The position numbers and the translations under genes are program-made. Below, piece by piece: positions 47,051 through 56,979 of a stretch of DNA of 64,000 nt. Position 1 is the first letter of the stretch. The number at the start of each line of letters is the position of its first letter. The stretch covers positions 248,001 through 312,000 of the forward strand of contig NZ_CAAGSW010000004.1 in the NCBI RefSeq assembly GCF_900774055.1, in the 5' to 3' direction. The DNA is from Methanococcoides sp. AM1 (GTDB lineage: Archaea > Halobacteriota > Methanosarcinia > Methanosarcinales > Methanosarcinaceae). The notes under the pieces are model-generated. The model made no database searches. It saw only the letters and a list, made by a program, of their open reading frames with translations, and had not been told where the DNA came from.

Positions 47051-48062
47051 ATTTCTCACCCTCTTCCTCAGTGGACTCCTCGCCCTCTGGCTCTGAAGCG
47101 ACTTCTTCTTCATTTAATTCTGCTGCTTCCCCGATCTCTTCCTCGCTCACTTCAAATTCAGTGACGTCTTCTTCGAACATGGCTTCAGCTTCTTCGACCT
47201 CAACATCTTCAGCTTCTGCAACTTCGATGTCTTCGATGTCATCACTTTCTTCAACATCATCCTCTTCTTCAGCTGCTTCAGAAACTTCTTCTTCCTCGGA
47301 CATGATGTCAGCCTGAAGCTCAGCATCTTCAAGGACCTCTTCCTCTTCAGCACTGCCAAACCTTTCTAAAAGAGCTGCTTTCTGTATTGCAAATATCTGC
47401 TCACAGCCTTCCCTGACCATCTCAATGCCCTTGTTGATCTCCTCAACGGTCAGATTTCCGTCCATCTGCAAGAGAGTTATCTCACCATCTTCGGTCATTG
47501 CAATAGGCAGATCAGCGTCACCATAGTTGTCCTCAGGTTTGTTAAGATCGATCACAAGCTGACCATCCACTTTACCGACAGCACAGGCAGCCACCAGTCC
47601 CTTCATAGGGATACCGGCATCCACTAATGCGAGTGTTGCAGCATTGATTGCTGCTGTTCTTGTTCCTGCATCAGCCTGAAGGACCTCTGCGAATACATCG
47701 ATAACAGCAGATGGGTAAAACTGCTTCATAACAACAGGCTCGAATGCTTCTCCACTTACTTTGGATATCTCAGTGCTTCTCCTGCTTGGACCAGGACGTA
47801 TACGGTCCTCAACAGAGAATGCTGCCATATTGTACCTGTATCTTACAAGCGCTTCACCTGGGCGCTGAAGCCTGCGTGGGTGAAGTTCCCTTGGGCCATA
47901 AACTGCAGCAAGAACCTTGTTATTACCCCATTCAAGATAACATGAACCATCTGCCCTTGAGAGTACGCCCATCTCAACGGTCATAGGGCGGATCTCATCA
48001 ACACGCCTACCGTCAAGGCGAATCCCGTTTTCATCAATAAATTTTTCCGGTTTATCACTCAT
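47040..48062 (-). CDS. rrp41: Exosome catalytic subunit Rrp41 with a long acidic C-terminal tail
   Basis: 340-aa phosphorolytic exoribonuclease. Core (1-236): IRLDGRRVDEIRPMTVEMGV, RADGSCYLEWGNNKVLAAVY, RPGPSRRSTEISKVSGEAFE, ADAGTRTAAINAATLALVDA, and DNYGDADLPIAM with the catalytic acidic residues. Residues about 237-340 form a tail in which Glu and Asp make up around half of positions, absent in standard Rrp41 proteins of about 245 aa. The tail is encoded in the same frame with normal codons. It overlaps rrp42 by 11 nt. Confidence 0.95.
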   Translation of the reverse strand: MSDKPEKFIDENGIRLDGRRVDEIRPMTVEMGVLSRADGSCYLEWGNNKVLAAVYGPRELHPRRLQRPGEALVRYRYNMAAFSVEDRIRPGPSRRSTEISKVSGEAFEPVVMKQFYPSAVIDVFAEVLQADAGTRTAAINAATLALVDAGIPMKGLVAACAVGKVDGQLVIDLNKPEDNYGDADLPIAMTEDGEITLLQMDGNLTVEEINKGIEMVREGCEQIFAIQKAALLERFGSAEEEEVLEDAELQADIMSEEEEVSEAAEEEDDVEESDDIEDIEVAEAEDVEVEEAEAMFEEDVTEFEVSEEEIGEAAELNEEEVASEPEGEESTEEEGEKYEQ

Positions 48063-48112
48063 ATTCAATCTCCAATTTCATCTCTTTACTCCCATATTTC
48101 AGCAGGCCTTGT

Positions 48113-48901
48113 TTATGCCTCATCCACTTCATCGTCGAGGAGAGCATCGACCTTACGACAGGTTTCTTCTGTAACATTGTCTTCTTTTGCGGGCAGAGTT
48201 GACCTTTCTTCCTCTATCAGCTCATCCGCATCCGACTCCGCAACCGTTTCCGGTTCATTTCTCAGGAACCTGCCCACTTTATCCGTTAAACCGGATATAT
48301 GAGATTCACGTTCGATCATTTCGATAGCATCCGCCAGATGATCCATATCATCTGATCTTCCGTTGATCCAGATACGGCCGTTCTTTCCTACGAACACATC
48401 ACAGTTCGACTCTTTCTTAAGGATCGATACCATGGAACCACTATGACCGATCACACGAGGGACCTTTGCAGGTACAACATCGATGATACGACCTTTTGTC
48501 AGCACTCTCGTACCAGGCTCACGCATGGTAAGTTCCACTTTCATGGACTTGCTGACATCCTTTACACGAACAATTACGCAATCCCCGATAGTCATACATC
48601 CCCTCATTTCTGAGGAATCTACGCGCTTTGGATATTCGGAAACATGAAGCAATCCGTCATAAGGAGATCCAGTTTCCATTATCCAATTCGAAGGAGTTAC
48701 ATCAATTACAGTACCGATTATGTAATCCTTGCGTGAAGGATAGTACTTTCCTGAAAAAGGTACAACTGAAGCTTTGTTCTTGACGTTTGCAATTCCATAG
48801 AGCAAGGAATAGACCTTGCCGTCCTTTACATATGTTCCCGGTCCGGCCATTTTCTCCTTATCAGAAAGGAGCTGTCCGGGGATTACGATTTTCCGATCCA
48901 T
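48113..48901 (-). CDS. rrp4: Exosome RNA-binding subunit Rrp4
   Basis: 262-aa cap protein that feeds RNA into the exosome ring: N-terminal domain with PGQLLSDKEKMAGPGTYV, S1 domain (about 60-140; IIGTVIDVTPSNWIMETGSP), KH domain (about 145-200; VPRVIGHSGSMVSILKKESN, GRIWINGRSDDMDHLADAIE), and an acidic C-terminal tail (about 220-262) that parallels the acidic tail of Rrp41. Confidence 0.95.
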   Translation of the reverse strand: MDRKIVIPGQLLSDKEKMAGPGTYVKDGKVYSLLYGIANVKNKASVVPFSGKYYPSRKDYIIGTVIDVTPSNWIMETGSPYDGLLHVSEYPKRVDSSEMRGCMTIGDCVIVRVKDVSKSMKVELTMREPGTRVLTKGRIIDVVPAKVPRVIGHSGSMVSILKKESNCDVFVGKNGRIWINGRSDDMDHLADAIEMIERESHISGLTDKVGRFLRNEPETVAESDADELIEEERSTLPAKEDNVTEETCRKVDALLDDEVDEA

Positions 48902-48912
48902 AAATTAGCCTC

Positions 48913-49605
48913 TTACAAAAGTTTGGTTTCAGCATCACCTTTTGTCAGATGGTTTACAAGACCGTAAAAATCATTCTGCAATCCTGCAGGCATCTTGACC
49001 ACAGCAACCCATGATCCATCATTTTCCCATCTATCCTTGAGCATAGTACCGAACTTAGCAATATCACCATATGATTTACCAGCGTATTCTGCAGGGACCT
49101 TGACCTCTACCTCTACTTCTTCAAAGCGTATTGGTATAATTGGCCTGATCGCCTTCATCACAATGTTGACCTGCTCATCGACGCTTTTCAATGGGTCAAT
49201 ATGAACTTTTGCTTCACCCATGGCCTTCTCTATACGTGCCGCTGGATGAGGGGTCCTTGTTTGTGGATTGATAGCGTTCTGTGCAATAATGGAAATTACC
49301 TGTTTGGTCTTTTCCTCAAGAATATGTTTCCTCTGCTCTTTAGTGAGCTGAAGTTCACCGTGTTTTATAATATGTGCTGCGATCTCGAACACATCAGTGG
49401 TCTCGAACGCATTGGAAAGATCTGACTCGGCCACATGATCTCCGGTACTGGCATCCTCAAAGATGGACTCGACTGCAAGAATATCCTCGATCTTTACGTT
49501 GCCACCTTTCTTGAATTCCAGTGCTCCATCAGGGTCTACAAGTACTTCATAATGTTTGCTGCCTTTCTTCAACCTTGCAACCAATGATTCATCAAGTGAT
49601 ACCAT
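48913..49605 (-). CDS. sdo1: Ribosome maturation factor SBDS (Sdo1)
   Basis: 230 aa. Evicts aIF6/eIF6 from new large subunits (known for the family). Seen: SLDESLVARLKKGSKHYEVL, VKIEDILAVESIFEDASTGD, ELQLTKEQRKHILEEKTKQV, HPAARIEKAMGEAKVHIDPL, PIIPIRFEEVEVEVKVPAEY. Between psmA and Rrp4 in the superoperon. Confidence 0.95.
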   Translation of the reverse strand: MVSLDESLVARLKKGSKHYEVLVDPDGALEFKKGGNVKIEDILAVESIFEDASTGDHVAESDLSNAFETTDVFEIAAHIIKHGELQLTKEQRKHILEEKTKQVISIIAQNAINPQTRTPHPAARIEKAMGEAKVHIDPLKSVDEQVNIVMKAIRPIIPIRFEEVEVEVKVPAEYAGKSYGDIAKFGTMLKDRWENDGSWVAVVKMPAGLQNDFYGLVNHLTKGDAETKLL

Positions 49606-49646
49606 AATCTACTCCCTCCTATTTACTAAGCAATTTTTAAAATGAA

Positions 49647-50420
49647 TTACTCTTCCGGCTGGCCCTCGGACTCTTCCTCTTTGTCGTCTTCCTTGTGTTC
49701 TTCAAGAATACGTTCCACAAAGGATGCGACCTCTTCTTCGGGACATTTTCTGAACTGGTGGTCTTCAAGAGTTACCATACCCACTTCAAGTGTGGATGCA
49801 TCCAGTTTCATATCTGTTGCTCTGTAAAGTGCTTCCATACCAAGCATAACAACTTCATCCATGGTCATGTCATCGCGGTGTTTTTCCTCGAATGTTTCCA
49901 TGAAGGTGTTCCTACCTGCACCAATAGCAGTTGCCTTGTACTCAAGAAGTGCACCGCTTGGATCGCTTTCAAATAACCTTGGTTTGTTGTCATCAACGCC
50001 TGCTATCAAAAGAGCAGTGCCATACGGACGAACTCCGCCATATTGGGTATAGGTCTGCTTATGGTCGCAGATCTTCTTGGAAAGGACCTCTACACCTATA
50101 GGCTCGTCATATGTGACCATATTTACCTGGGCTTCGACCCTTGCACGATCTACAAGTGCACGTGCATCTGCAACAAGGCCTGATGTTGCAACACCTATGT
50201 GCTCATCTATCTGGAAGATCTTTTCAATTGACTCTGCCTCTATCAATCTGCTTGTGATCCTCTTATCTACCAACAGAACCACACCGTCCTTTGCTTTTAT
50301 GCCAGCTGCCGTAGTACCTCTCTTGACAGCCTCCCTTGCATATTCTACCTGGAAGAGCCTTCCATCAGGACTAAAAACAGTAATTGCTCTATCATAACCC
50401 ATTTGTGGTGCCATTTGCAT
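49647..50420 (-). CDS. psmA: Proteasome subunit alpha
   Basis: 257-aa alpha ring subunit of the 20S proteasome: [40 protein letters not shown] (alpha signature), [40 protein letters not shown]. The C-terminus is an acidic tail ([18 protein letters not shown]). Start ATG has GGAG 10 nt before it; ATG at residue 3 is an alternative. Confidence 0.96.
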   Translation of the reverse strand: MQMAPQMGYDRAITVFSPDGRLFQVEYAREAVKRGTTAAGIKAKDGVVLLVDKRITSRLIEAESIEKIFQIDEHIGVATSGLVADARALVDRARVEAQVNMVTYDEPIGVEVLSKKICDHKQTYTQYGGVRPYGTALLIAGVDDNKPRLFESDPSGALLEYKATAIGAGRNTFMETFEEKHRDDMTMDEVVMLGMEALYRATDMKLDASTLEVGMVTLEDHQFRKCPEEEVASFVERILEEHKEDDKEEESEGQPEE

Positions 50421-50534
50421 GATCTTTTATCTCCTACTATTTACTTTCGTGATGCTAAAAAACGTATGAATAGAGTTTCTGTACATTCACCTAGTTCACT
50501 TATAACTTATTTAAATTATTCTATAAATGGATGT

Positions 50535-50897
50535 TCATGGTTTTTCTTCAGGACTATATACCGTACACCCTTCTAAATACTTATTTGTTGCTCCATGAAC
50601 AGTACCTGATATACCCAGAACATGGATAATAACAGGATTCCCATTAACTGAGCTCACTGAAGCAAGAACTGCACGTGTCATATCAACTCTTTCCCGGAGG
50701 CAACGTACGACGCCCCTGGAATCCTCAAAATCAAGTAATCTTATATCACATTCACTTGAACCCTGATCACCGATAAGCGACCCTGCACACGAAAATATCT
50801 CGCGAAGAAGGTCACTCCGATCCACACCAGCCCCACCTATAAGTTCAAAGGCAAAGTACCTTTTATTAGTACGCTGTGTCGGAGGAAGTATCTTCAT
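50535..50897 (-). CDS. rnp2: RNase P protein component 2 (Pop5)
   Basis: 120-aa protein subunit of archaeal RNase P: RTNKRYFAFELIGGAGVDRS, RDLLREIFSCAGSLIGDQGS-type helix, and GVVRCLRERVDMTRAVLASV. Pairs with Rpp30, whose gene ends where this one starts (ATTAATG overlap). Confidence 0.93.
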   Translation of the reverse strand: MKILPPTQRTNKRYFAFELIGGAGVDRSDLLREIFSCAGSLIGDQGSSECDIRLLDFEDSRGVVRCLRERVDMTRAVLASVSSVNGNPVIIHVLGISGTVHGATNKYLEGCTVYSPEEKP

Positions 50898-51625
50898 TAA
50901 TCCTCACCATCCATGCCAGAAAGATCATCCTCAAGGATCTCCACACCTTCACATATGAAATTAGTACCACGGCGAAATCTTCTTATGATGTCTGCCGGAG
51001 TCTCACTCAAAGCCATTAAGGCCTCATCGCGTTCCATTCCAAAAAGTGTTGCCAGGGCCATCATCTCTCGCGGAGCACGCAGACCATAGGAGAATGATGC
51101 ATTATTCGTAAGCAAAAACGGAACATCATATTTCCTTGTAAGTGCCAGGATCTCCCTGAAATGGGAAAGACTGTGCACACGCCGACCTCCGCATAACATT
51201 ATCAGAGAAGCCATATCAAATGCAATTGCGACATTATTATCACTTGCGGACTTTGCAAGCACATGGTTCAATCCGCATCCTTTTGGAGTGCCGGGATGCA
51301 AAAGTATATCCACATTCGGATTTTCCACAGCTGCACGATTTATGCCCTCATCGCCGCCATGTACAGCAAGTATCTCCATTTTTTTGCGATATTTTCCCAC
51401 AAGTCCATGGAGCTTTGAAGGATTAGAAGAGACCAGTTCGACTCCTCGTAATATCTCAAACCCGTTGTCAGAACTACCTTTTGAAAGAGAGTCCGAATTC
51501 GAATGATTAGTTAGTGCAATGCCACCAAAACCCAGATGTTTTGCCATTGCAACCATTTCTTCCTGCGTACTTTTGCCATCTGGTGCACAATGAACACAAA
51601 GGTCATAGAACACAGGATCAGCCAA
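50897..51625 (-). CDS. rnp3: RNase P protein component 3 (Rpp30)
   Basis: 242-aa TIM-barrel subunit of RNase P: FYDLCVHCAPDGKSTQEEMV, ILAVHGGDEGINRAAVENPN, LLHPGTPKGCGLNHVLAKSA, VPFLLTNNASFSYGLRAPRE. The start is TTG (reading MADPVFYDL), 6 nt after GGAGG, overlapping the stop of the upstream RNA-binding gene; the TTG at 51640 overlaps the ribosome-binding site. Confidence 0.93.
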   Translation of the reverse strand: MADPVFYDLCVHCAPDGKSTQEEMVAMAKHLGFGGIALTNHSNSDSLSKGSSDNGFEILRGVELVSSNPSKLHGLVGKYRKKMEILAVHGGDEGINRAAVENPNVDILLHPGTPKGCGLNHVLAKSASDNNVAIAFDMASLIMLCGGRRVHSLSHFREILALTRKYDVPFLLTNNASFSYGLRAPREMMALATLFGMERDEALMALSETPADIIRRFRRGTNFICEGVEILEDDLSGMDGED

Positions 51626-52073
51626 ATAATTCCTCCACAATATATCCGGCCTGCTGGCGGTCCTTTGGATATGTTTCTATCTTCAACTTCACGATTATCG
51701 CATCAGAAGAAGAGGAAAGTTTGACCTTACCATTATATGCCGCCTGCTTATCGAACCTTAAGTGAAACATCTGGTCCTCATCCAGCCTGTCAGGCATCTC
51801 ACTTCTAAGTAGTCCCACGTCATCAGGAGACATATTACTACGAACAAATGTTGCAAAAGCACGTGTGTCAGGTTTTCGTTTGATGGTCGTGCTTAAAAGT
51901 GAAATCGGGTTACCATGGTAACCTTCTATATTCAGTACCTCAACATACTTCCCAGTATCAGTACACTTGCCTTTATCAAATGAATTTAATAAAAAGAGGT
52001 CCAGAGCATCTCTTACTCTGGACTCATCCTCTGTAGCATGTGCGGTTACACGCACAGATATATAGTGAATCAC
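51618..52073 (-). CDS. RNA-binding protein of the COG1325 family (predicted exosome-associated)
   Basis: 151 aa. Family features: [79 protein letters not shown]. Predicted from gene order to act with the exosome; biochemical role not known to me. It overlaps L15e at its start and Rpp30 at its end. Confidence 0.85.
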   Translation of the reverse strand: MIHYISVRVTAHATEDESRVRDALDLFLLNSFDKGKCTDTGKYVEVLNIEGYHGNPISLLSTTIKRKPDTRAFATFVRSNMSPDDVGLLRSEMPDRLDEDQMFHLRFDKQAAYNGKVKLSSSSDAIIVKLKIETYPKDRQQAGYIVEELFG

Positions 52074-52672
52074 TTTCTGCTGCTGTTGATGTTTGATCTG
52101 ATGCTTGGTCTGGTCTTTTCAGTACCGGTACCGCGCGTCCTCATACCTCTGCCTTTGCGACCTGCACTGGTCTTACCGCGGAATGCCCTTCCACTGTGAG
52201 CCTTGTCACAGATCCAGTTGAGATTCTTGTCGCTTTTGATAACAGGGTGGCTTGGATCAACAAGGATAACTTCATACCATTTCTGTTTACCGTCTTCGCC
52301 AACCCAGTAAGAGTTAAGTACTTCCATGTTAGGGAATTTCCTGCTTGCACGCTCTTCAGAGATCCTCTGGATGCTCTTGCCGACAGTTATCTTGTTCTTG
52401 CCTGTGTGCTGAGTACGCCTACCACGGATGTAACGGGACTTCCTCATGCTACCCCTTCGTACCTTTACACGAGCTACGACGATACCCTGCTTTGCCTTGT
52501 AACCAAGTGCTCGTGCACGGTCGATACGGGTTGGCCGCTCTACTCTTGTGACTGAGCCTTCCTTTCTCCATACCTGAAGTCTTTCCCACCTGAGATCACG
52601 AACATATGAATCCCCGGGGTTCTTCCATGCGTCTCTTACATATCCATAAAATGATTTTGACAATTTATTCAC
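52070..52672 (-). CDS. rpl15e: Ribosomal protein L15e
   Basis: 200-aa large-subunit protein: [80 protein letters not shown], and a basic C-terminus. It is the first gene of the exosome/proteasome/RNase P superoperon running to 43548; the tRNA-Trp gene lies just upstream. Confidence 0.97.
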   Translation of the reverse strand: MNKLSKSFYGYVRDAWKNPGDSYVRDLRWERLQVWRKEGSVTRVERPTRIDRARALGYKAKQGIVVARVKVRRGSMRKSRYIRGRRTQHTGKNKITVGKSIQRISEERASRKFPNMEVLNSYWVGEDGKQKWYEVILVDPSHPVIKSDKNLNWICDKAHSGRAFRGKTSAGRKGRGMRTRGTGTEKTRPSIRSNINSSRK

Positions 52673-52852
52673 CTTGTTTCACGTTAGTTTCACGGTTCAG
52701 CCAAAATTACTTCGGCCACACTCCTACGGGACTCTCATCCCGACAATGAAACATTCGGTAGTACATACAACATACCATTTAAAGCTTTGTATAAGACAAA
52801 AACCAAAAGAAGCAAGGCTATTTGAAAATTAATAAAATGAAAAGAAAGGACG

Positions 52853-53051
52853 TGGGGCTGGTGAGATTCGAACTCACGATCGACGGGTCTCTCCGAACAC
52901 TGCCATTACGACAGTAAATGTTCTTAAAGAACACACATCAGTGCTCCAACGGTTCCTCACTGACCCACCCCGTCGGGTAGATCTCAGCAGACCCGTTGTT
53001 CATCATTTATCCGCTGGAGCCCGTCGCCATTCCTGGCTAGGCCACAGCCCC
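52853..53051 (-). tRNA. tRNA-Trp (CCA) with a 125-nt intron at 37/38
   Basis: Exon 1 53051-53014 (acceptor GGGGCTG, D arm, anticodon loop CTCCAG); exon 2 52888-52853 (ACCCGT, T arm GTGAGTTCGAATCTCAC, acceptor CAGCCCC, discriminator A). The mature 74-nt tRNA has anticodon stem ACGGG/CCCGT and anticodon CCA, so tRNA-Trp. No CCA is encoded. The exon-intron junctions form a bulge-helix-bulge: 4-bp helix CTCC/GGAG flanked by 3-nt bulges AG^C and AG^A, with a further 5-bp helix GGATA/TGTTC. The intron lies in 52889-53013 and is a guide RNA (next entry). Confidence 0.97.
52889..53013 (-). ncRNA. Box C/D guide RNA within the tRNA-Trp intron (targets C34 and N39)
   Basis: Box C ATGATGA (53006-53000), guide ACAACGGGTCTG, box D' CTGA (52987-52984), box C' GTGAGGA (52960-52954), guide ACCGTTGGAGCA, box D CTGA (52941-52938). 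Each guide is 12 nt. By the fifth-nucleotide rule, the D guide (GTTGGAGC) places methylation on C34, and the D' guide (CGGGTCTG) on C39 of spliced tRNA-Trp; it pairs across the exon junction. The same function (C34 and U39) is established for euryarchaeal tRNA-Trp introns. Confidence 0.9.
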
Positions 53052-53170
53052 GCAACCTTGCGATTGCAACCCTCAGATACATCTCATCGATGATATAGGT
53101 ATCGGTATGAGGGACAGAAAAATCGGGTATAGAATGCACCCAGATACATTCAAACCCACGACAATATCAA

Positions 53171-54217
53171 TTATTCCGCATCTATAAGGTCAGCAAGCTC
53201 AACACAGATTTTTTCGATCTCTTCACGGATGCTGTCCACAGACACACCCAGAAGACCTGCAAGATAAAGTGCACCGCCTGCACCAACGCCTTCTTTAACA
53301 TACCCAAGCTCATACTGCCTCAGGCCTTTGTGTGAAGAACGACCAAATCCAGGGTCAATAGCATGCATATCCGCATCAAGCGCTTCAATGATCTCATTGA
53401 AATTGGCACTTTCATCATCTACCACATAGCTAGTGGTCACAATAGAGACATTACTGAGATCAGTACCTGCATGTTTCATGAAAGCATATACAGCTGCCAT
53501 CTGAGTACCTCCCGCAAGGATAACACGCTTACCCTTAAGGCCTTCCACAAGACCTGCGGTTGCCGGCATCATAGGATCACCAAGACATGAAAGGGCCTTT
53601 AGAGGGTCAGACCGCAGACTTCCCTTTGTAACGCCTGAGACCTCCATTGCTTCACTAACCACTTTTTGCTTTAAAGCAACCGGGTTTTCAGAAGAGCTGC
53701 TACTCACATGACCATCGTACCCAAGAGCATTGAGCACACCCATTGCAGTGGTCGTTCCGGCAGGAGTACTTTCCCCGATCACGAACATGTCATGATCATC
53801 GCGCACCTTCTCACCAACTTCACGTGCACGCTCAATAATAACCTCAACATCATGAACCGCGATCTCCTTACGGATATCCTCACCGGGTTTAGCACCAAGG
53901 TCCTCAAATGGAACCTTAGGAGCGATCTTTAAACCTGAATTAACGAATAGATGAGGCACATTTGAAAGCTGTAAAGATGCACGCGTGATAAGGCCTGGAG
54001 TGGGAGTGTTGTAAGGAGGGGTCATGGGAATTACCGGAGTACTGATGATACCACCGGTCTCCACAAGTTCTGCATCCCCTGTGGGAGTATAGTCCGTCAG
54101 TTTGGCAGTCTTTCCTGCTGCAGATATCTTTTCAATGTATGCAGTTTCAGTATTTGCCAGCACACAAATGAAAAGTGGCTTTTCAGGTTTCTTATCATTA
54201 GCTATCAGAGATTCCAT
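53171..54217 (-). CDS. cobT: CobT-like nicotinate-nucleotide phosphoribosyltransferase (TIGR00303)
   Basis: 348 aa. The family activates the lower base of corrinoids as the alpha-ribotide; methanogens use 5-hydroxybenzimidazole (known). Seen: NTPTPGLITRASLQLSNVPH, FVNSGLKIAPKVPFEDLGAK, FVIGESTPAGTTTAMGVLNA, ILAGGTQMAAVYAFMKHAGT, DPGFGRSSHKGLRQYELGYV. Start ATG (MESLIAN) is 8 nt after AGGG; the GTG at 54226 overlaps that site. It supplies cobamides for the methyltransferases of methylotrophic methanogenesis. Confidence 0.9.
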   Translation of the reverse strand: MESLIANDKKPEKPLFICVLANTETAYIEKISAAGKTAKLTDYTPTGDAELVETGGIISTPVIPMTPPYNTPTPGLITRASLQLSNVPHLFVNSGLKIAPKVPFEDLGAKPGEDIRKEIAVHDVEVIIERAREVGEKVRDDHDMFVIGESTPAGTTTAMGVLNALGYDGHVSSSSSENPVALKQKVVSEAMEVSGVTKGSLRSDPLKALSCLGDPMMPATAGLVEGLKGKRVILAGGTQMAAVYAFMKHAGTDLSNVSIVTTSYVVDDESANFNEIIEALDADMHAIDPGFGRSSHKGLRQYELGYVKEGVGAGGALYLAGLLGVSVDSIREEIEKICVELADLIDAE

Positions 54218-54246
54218 TTTTATCACCCTCCCATGTCATTATAATA

Positions 54247-55683
54247 TCAGTAAGTCTTTGCAACGTAAACCCTTATGCTGGTATCTTTGCCACACATAGG
54301 ACACTTATAGTTCCCATCTTCATCCTGATCAGTAGGAATTCCAAGTATACCTGCACCAACCTCTTCATCCATTTCAAGTCCGCATTTCTCCTCGCCACAC
54401 CATGGGACATGTGCAATACCTTCAGAGACCTTCTCTTTTATCTCTTCCACAGTAGTACAATCGAATATACGTGCTTTAAGGTTCTCTTTTGCATTCTCCA
54501 GAAGGGAGAACTGGATGACTGCGAACCTCTCGATCACTTCATTAGCAATCGATGAAAGAGGTACCTGTTCCTTCTCACCAGTATCACGCCTTACAAGCAT
54601 AGCAGCTTCCTTCTCAAGGTCCTTCGGACCGATCTCGATCCTTAAAGGAACACCCTTCATTTCCCATTTGTAGTACTTGGAACCAGGACGCTTGTCACTA
54701 TCATCGATAGTAACACGAACACCTGCAGCTTCAAGAGTTTCCTTTACATCATTGCATGCGGCCAGAACGGCTTCAGATTTCTTGAAGAGGATCGGAATGA
54801 TCACTGCCTGGACAGGTGCGACCTCCGGTGGCATGACAAGCCCCTTGTCATCACCATGAATAGAGATCAGAGCAGCAATAGAACGTTCAGAAACACCATA
54901 GCATGTCTGGTGAGCATAGACCTGCTCCCCTGTAGCATCCTCATACTTGATATCGAAGGTCTTTGCAAAATTGTCACCCAGATGATGGGCGGTTCCGACC
55001 TGCAATGTCTTGCCATCAGGCATCAGTGCATCCACTGCGATCGTATAATCAGCACCCGGGAACTTGTCCCAGTTAGGTCGTTTTGAAGGCAGAACAGGAA
55101 CTGCGAGCCTTCTGTAGAACTCAGAATATAACCTTATGGCCTCATCCACCTGTGCAGCAGCATCATCCCATGTAGCATGTACTGTATGAGCCTCCTTGAA
55201 AGATGTGATCTCACGAAGGCGTATAAGTGGTCGGGTATGCTTTGTTTCATACCTGAAAGTGTTGACGATCTGATACAATTTCAATGGAAGATCAGCATGT
55301 GAACGTACCCAGAGACGGTACATCGGATAAATTGCAGTCTCGCTGGTAGGACGAAGTGCAAGCTTTACATCAAGAGGAGTTGTTCCCCCGTTCAATACCC
55401 AGTAAACCTCATTCTCGAAACCTTTAATGTGCTCAGCTTCTTTCATGAACTCATTCTCAGGTATCAAAAGAGGAAACATCGTTTCCTGATGGTCCTTGTC
55501 GAGAAGTTCACGAATTATCCTATAAACGTTCCTGCGAATGGAAAAACCAAAAGGATACCATACGTACGAACCCTTCACAGGATAACGTACATCCATGATC
55601 TCTGCTACCTGGAGCAAGTCGTTATACCATTCACTAAAGTTCTCTTTTGGAGGAAGCGCTGCTTCTTTTTCTTGTTCGGCCAT
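54247..55683 (-). CDS. proS: Prolyl-tRNA synthetase, archaeal/eukaryotic type
   Basis: 478 aa. Class II synthetase: motif 1/2/3 regions [60 protein letters not shown]; anticodon-binding domain (about 285-400), then a C-terminal zinc domain ([19 protein letters not shown]) ending in Tyr, as in this type. Start is ATG (MAEQEKE) after GGTGA; the ATG at 55713 adds 10 residues without a site. Confidence 0.96.
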   Translation of the reverse strand: MAEQEKEAALPPKENFSEWYNDLLQVAEIMDVRYPVKGSYVWYPFGFSIRRNVYRIIRELLDKDHQETMFPLLIPENEFMKEAEHIKGFENEVYWVLNGGTTPLDVKLALRPTSETAIYPMYRLWVRSHADLPLKLYQIVNTFRYETKHTRPLIRLREITSFKEAHTVHATWDDAAAQVDEAIRLYSEFYRRLAVPVLPSKRPNWDKFPGADYTIAVDALMPDGKTLQVGTAHHLGDNFAKTFDIKYEDATGEQVYAHQTCYGVSERSIAALISIHGDDKGLVMPPEVAPVQAVIIPILFKKSEAVLAACNDVKETLEAAGVRVTIDDSDKRPGSKYYKWEMKGVPLRIEIGPKDLEKEAAMLVRRDTGEKEQVPLSSIANEVIERFAVIQFSLLENAKENLKARIFDCTTVEEIKEKVSEGIAHVPWCGEEKCGLEMDEEVGAGILGIPTDQDEDGNYKCPMCGKDTSIRVYVAKTY

Positions 55684-55753
55684 AATGTCACCAATAAGAT
55701 CAAAATGATTCAATTAGAATATTTAGTTAGAATTGTGTCAGCTAACACATGCA

Positions 55754-56419
55754 TCATTTATATTCATTTCCAATAGGCTGGATCTTATCAGAAGAATCGA
55801 CTTCCAGCTCGGAAGAATCGATGTCAAACACTACCATACCACTATGGAGATTAGCTGCTTCTTCTTCAGAAAGAGTACGAGATGTAGCTTTTTCAGAAAT
55901 AATAGCACTGTTTCCCAGAGGATCTTCGATAATTACCTTTAATGGAAGTTCACCCTCAATAGCTTCCTCGAGCATCTTCTGTAGCTCTAAGCCACGTTCA
56001 TGTGCTTCAGGTTCATCCTTTACCCACTCAGTGGCAGTCACAACAACAGATCTGACCCTTTCAAGGATACCTTCAATATTTGTCACATAGGACTCTGAAA
56101 CTGAGCCCGGTTCAACGTCAATTCCCAGATCAGGAATGCGGATAGTACCTGACGTGGAACGAATTACCCTTGCATTAAGATCTTCCAGGCCCTCTACCAT
56201 CATTTCAAAACGCACTGGCTCTTTTTGCGTCAGGATCATAGTGTCAGTGAACCTGAAACTACAGTTAGAACAAGTAGTCGAAATATACATCACTTCCCCG
56301 AAATAGGGGATCTGATCGCCATTCCACTTAATAACAAGCTCCTCATGGCAGAGAGGGCATGATGTTCGTGTTTCAAAAGATTTCCGGGATCCTTCCCCGG
56401 AATCGTTCTCTGTGCTCAA
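55754..56419 (-). CDS. ZPR1-type zinc finger protein
   Basis: 221 aa, one ZPR1 module: a C4 zinc finger (TSCPLCHEELVIKWNGDQIP, STTCSNCSFRFTDTMILTQK) and a beta-rich domain (IRIPDLGIDVEPGSVSESYV, TNIEGILERVRSVVVTATEW, LKVIIEDPLGNSAIISEKAT). Eukaryotic ZPR1 binds eEF1A and assists its folding; the archaeal single-module form is less studied. Its start overlaps the sepF stop, so translation is coupled. Confidence 0.9.
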   Translation of the reverse strand: MSTENDSGEGSRKSFETRTSCPLCHEELVIKWNGDQIPYFGEVMYISTTCSNCSFRFTDTMILTQKEPVRFEMMVEGLEDLNARVIRSTSGTIRIPDLGIDVEPGSVSESYVTNIEGILERVRSVVVTATEWVKDEPEAHERGLELQKMLEEAIEGELPLKVIIEDPLGNSAIISEKATSRTLSEEEAANLHSGMVVFDIDSSELEVDSSDKIQPIGNEYK

Positions 56420-56796
56420 TACCTTCCACCAACTATCTTAGACCTGTCTATCTTGACGCCTGTTGGTGTAACAAGTACCTGGTCATCCTTGATACCCGCA
56501 ATATCACCATGCACATCGATGACTACATCCTTCAGGTCCTTGAGTGCCCTGTCGAGCATGAGTTTGTCAGCTTTGATGTTGGAGATATCGATCATGAGGA
56601 TATTGCCATCATAGACCTCTTTCTTCAGACCTGGAAGCTCATTCAGGTTCGTAAGTTCTGCCACTCTGACATAGGTCTCTGCAGGTTCATCTGCCAGTTC
56701 CTGCTCAAACTTGCCGAGATCAAGCTCGGTATATTCGTCAGCATCTGTTGCACCCTTTGATCCGCTTCCAAATAATTTGTCCATGAAATTTGCCAT
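56416..56796 (-). CDS. sepF: SepF, FtsZ membrane anchor
   Basis: 126 aa: an N-terminal amphipathic membrane helix (MANFMDKLFG), an acidic linker, then the SepF domain (about 45-125: AETYVRVAELTNLNELPGLK, ILMIDISNIKADKLMLDRAL, DVHGDIAGIKDDQVLVTPTG). In archaea with FtsZ, SepF is the membrane anchor for the ring (established). Start at the ATG after AGGTG. It indicates FtsZ-based division in this organism. Confidence 0.92.
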   Translation of the reverse strand: MANFMDKLFGSGSKGATDADEYTELDLGKFEQELADEPAETYVRVAELTNLNELPGLKKEVYDGNILMIDISNIKADKLMLDRALKDLKDVVIDVHGDIAGIKDDQVLVTPTGVKIDRSKIVGGRY

Positions 56797-56979
56797 AGTC
56801 CGCACCTTTGTGTTAAAATTTTATTGAATGGATATAGAATATATCACTATTAAGTCTTTTAATATTTAAGCCATTAGCCATTTTAGGCACTTTTAGCTTT
56901 GCAGCAATGTTAACGGGTTTATTATGTATGGTCATCATATTTTAATGATGGCTTTGCATTCAAAAATATCGCCGACATC

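Noticed and set aside
47029-47316. Ser/Thr-only open frame on the plus strand
   Set aside because: It is the antisense of the Glu/Asp-rich tail of Rrp41 (GAA/GAG read as TTC/CTC/TCT), a composition artefact.
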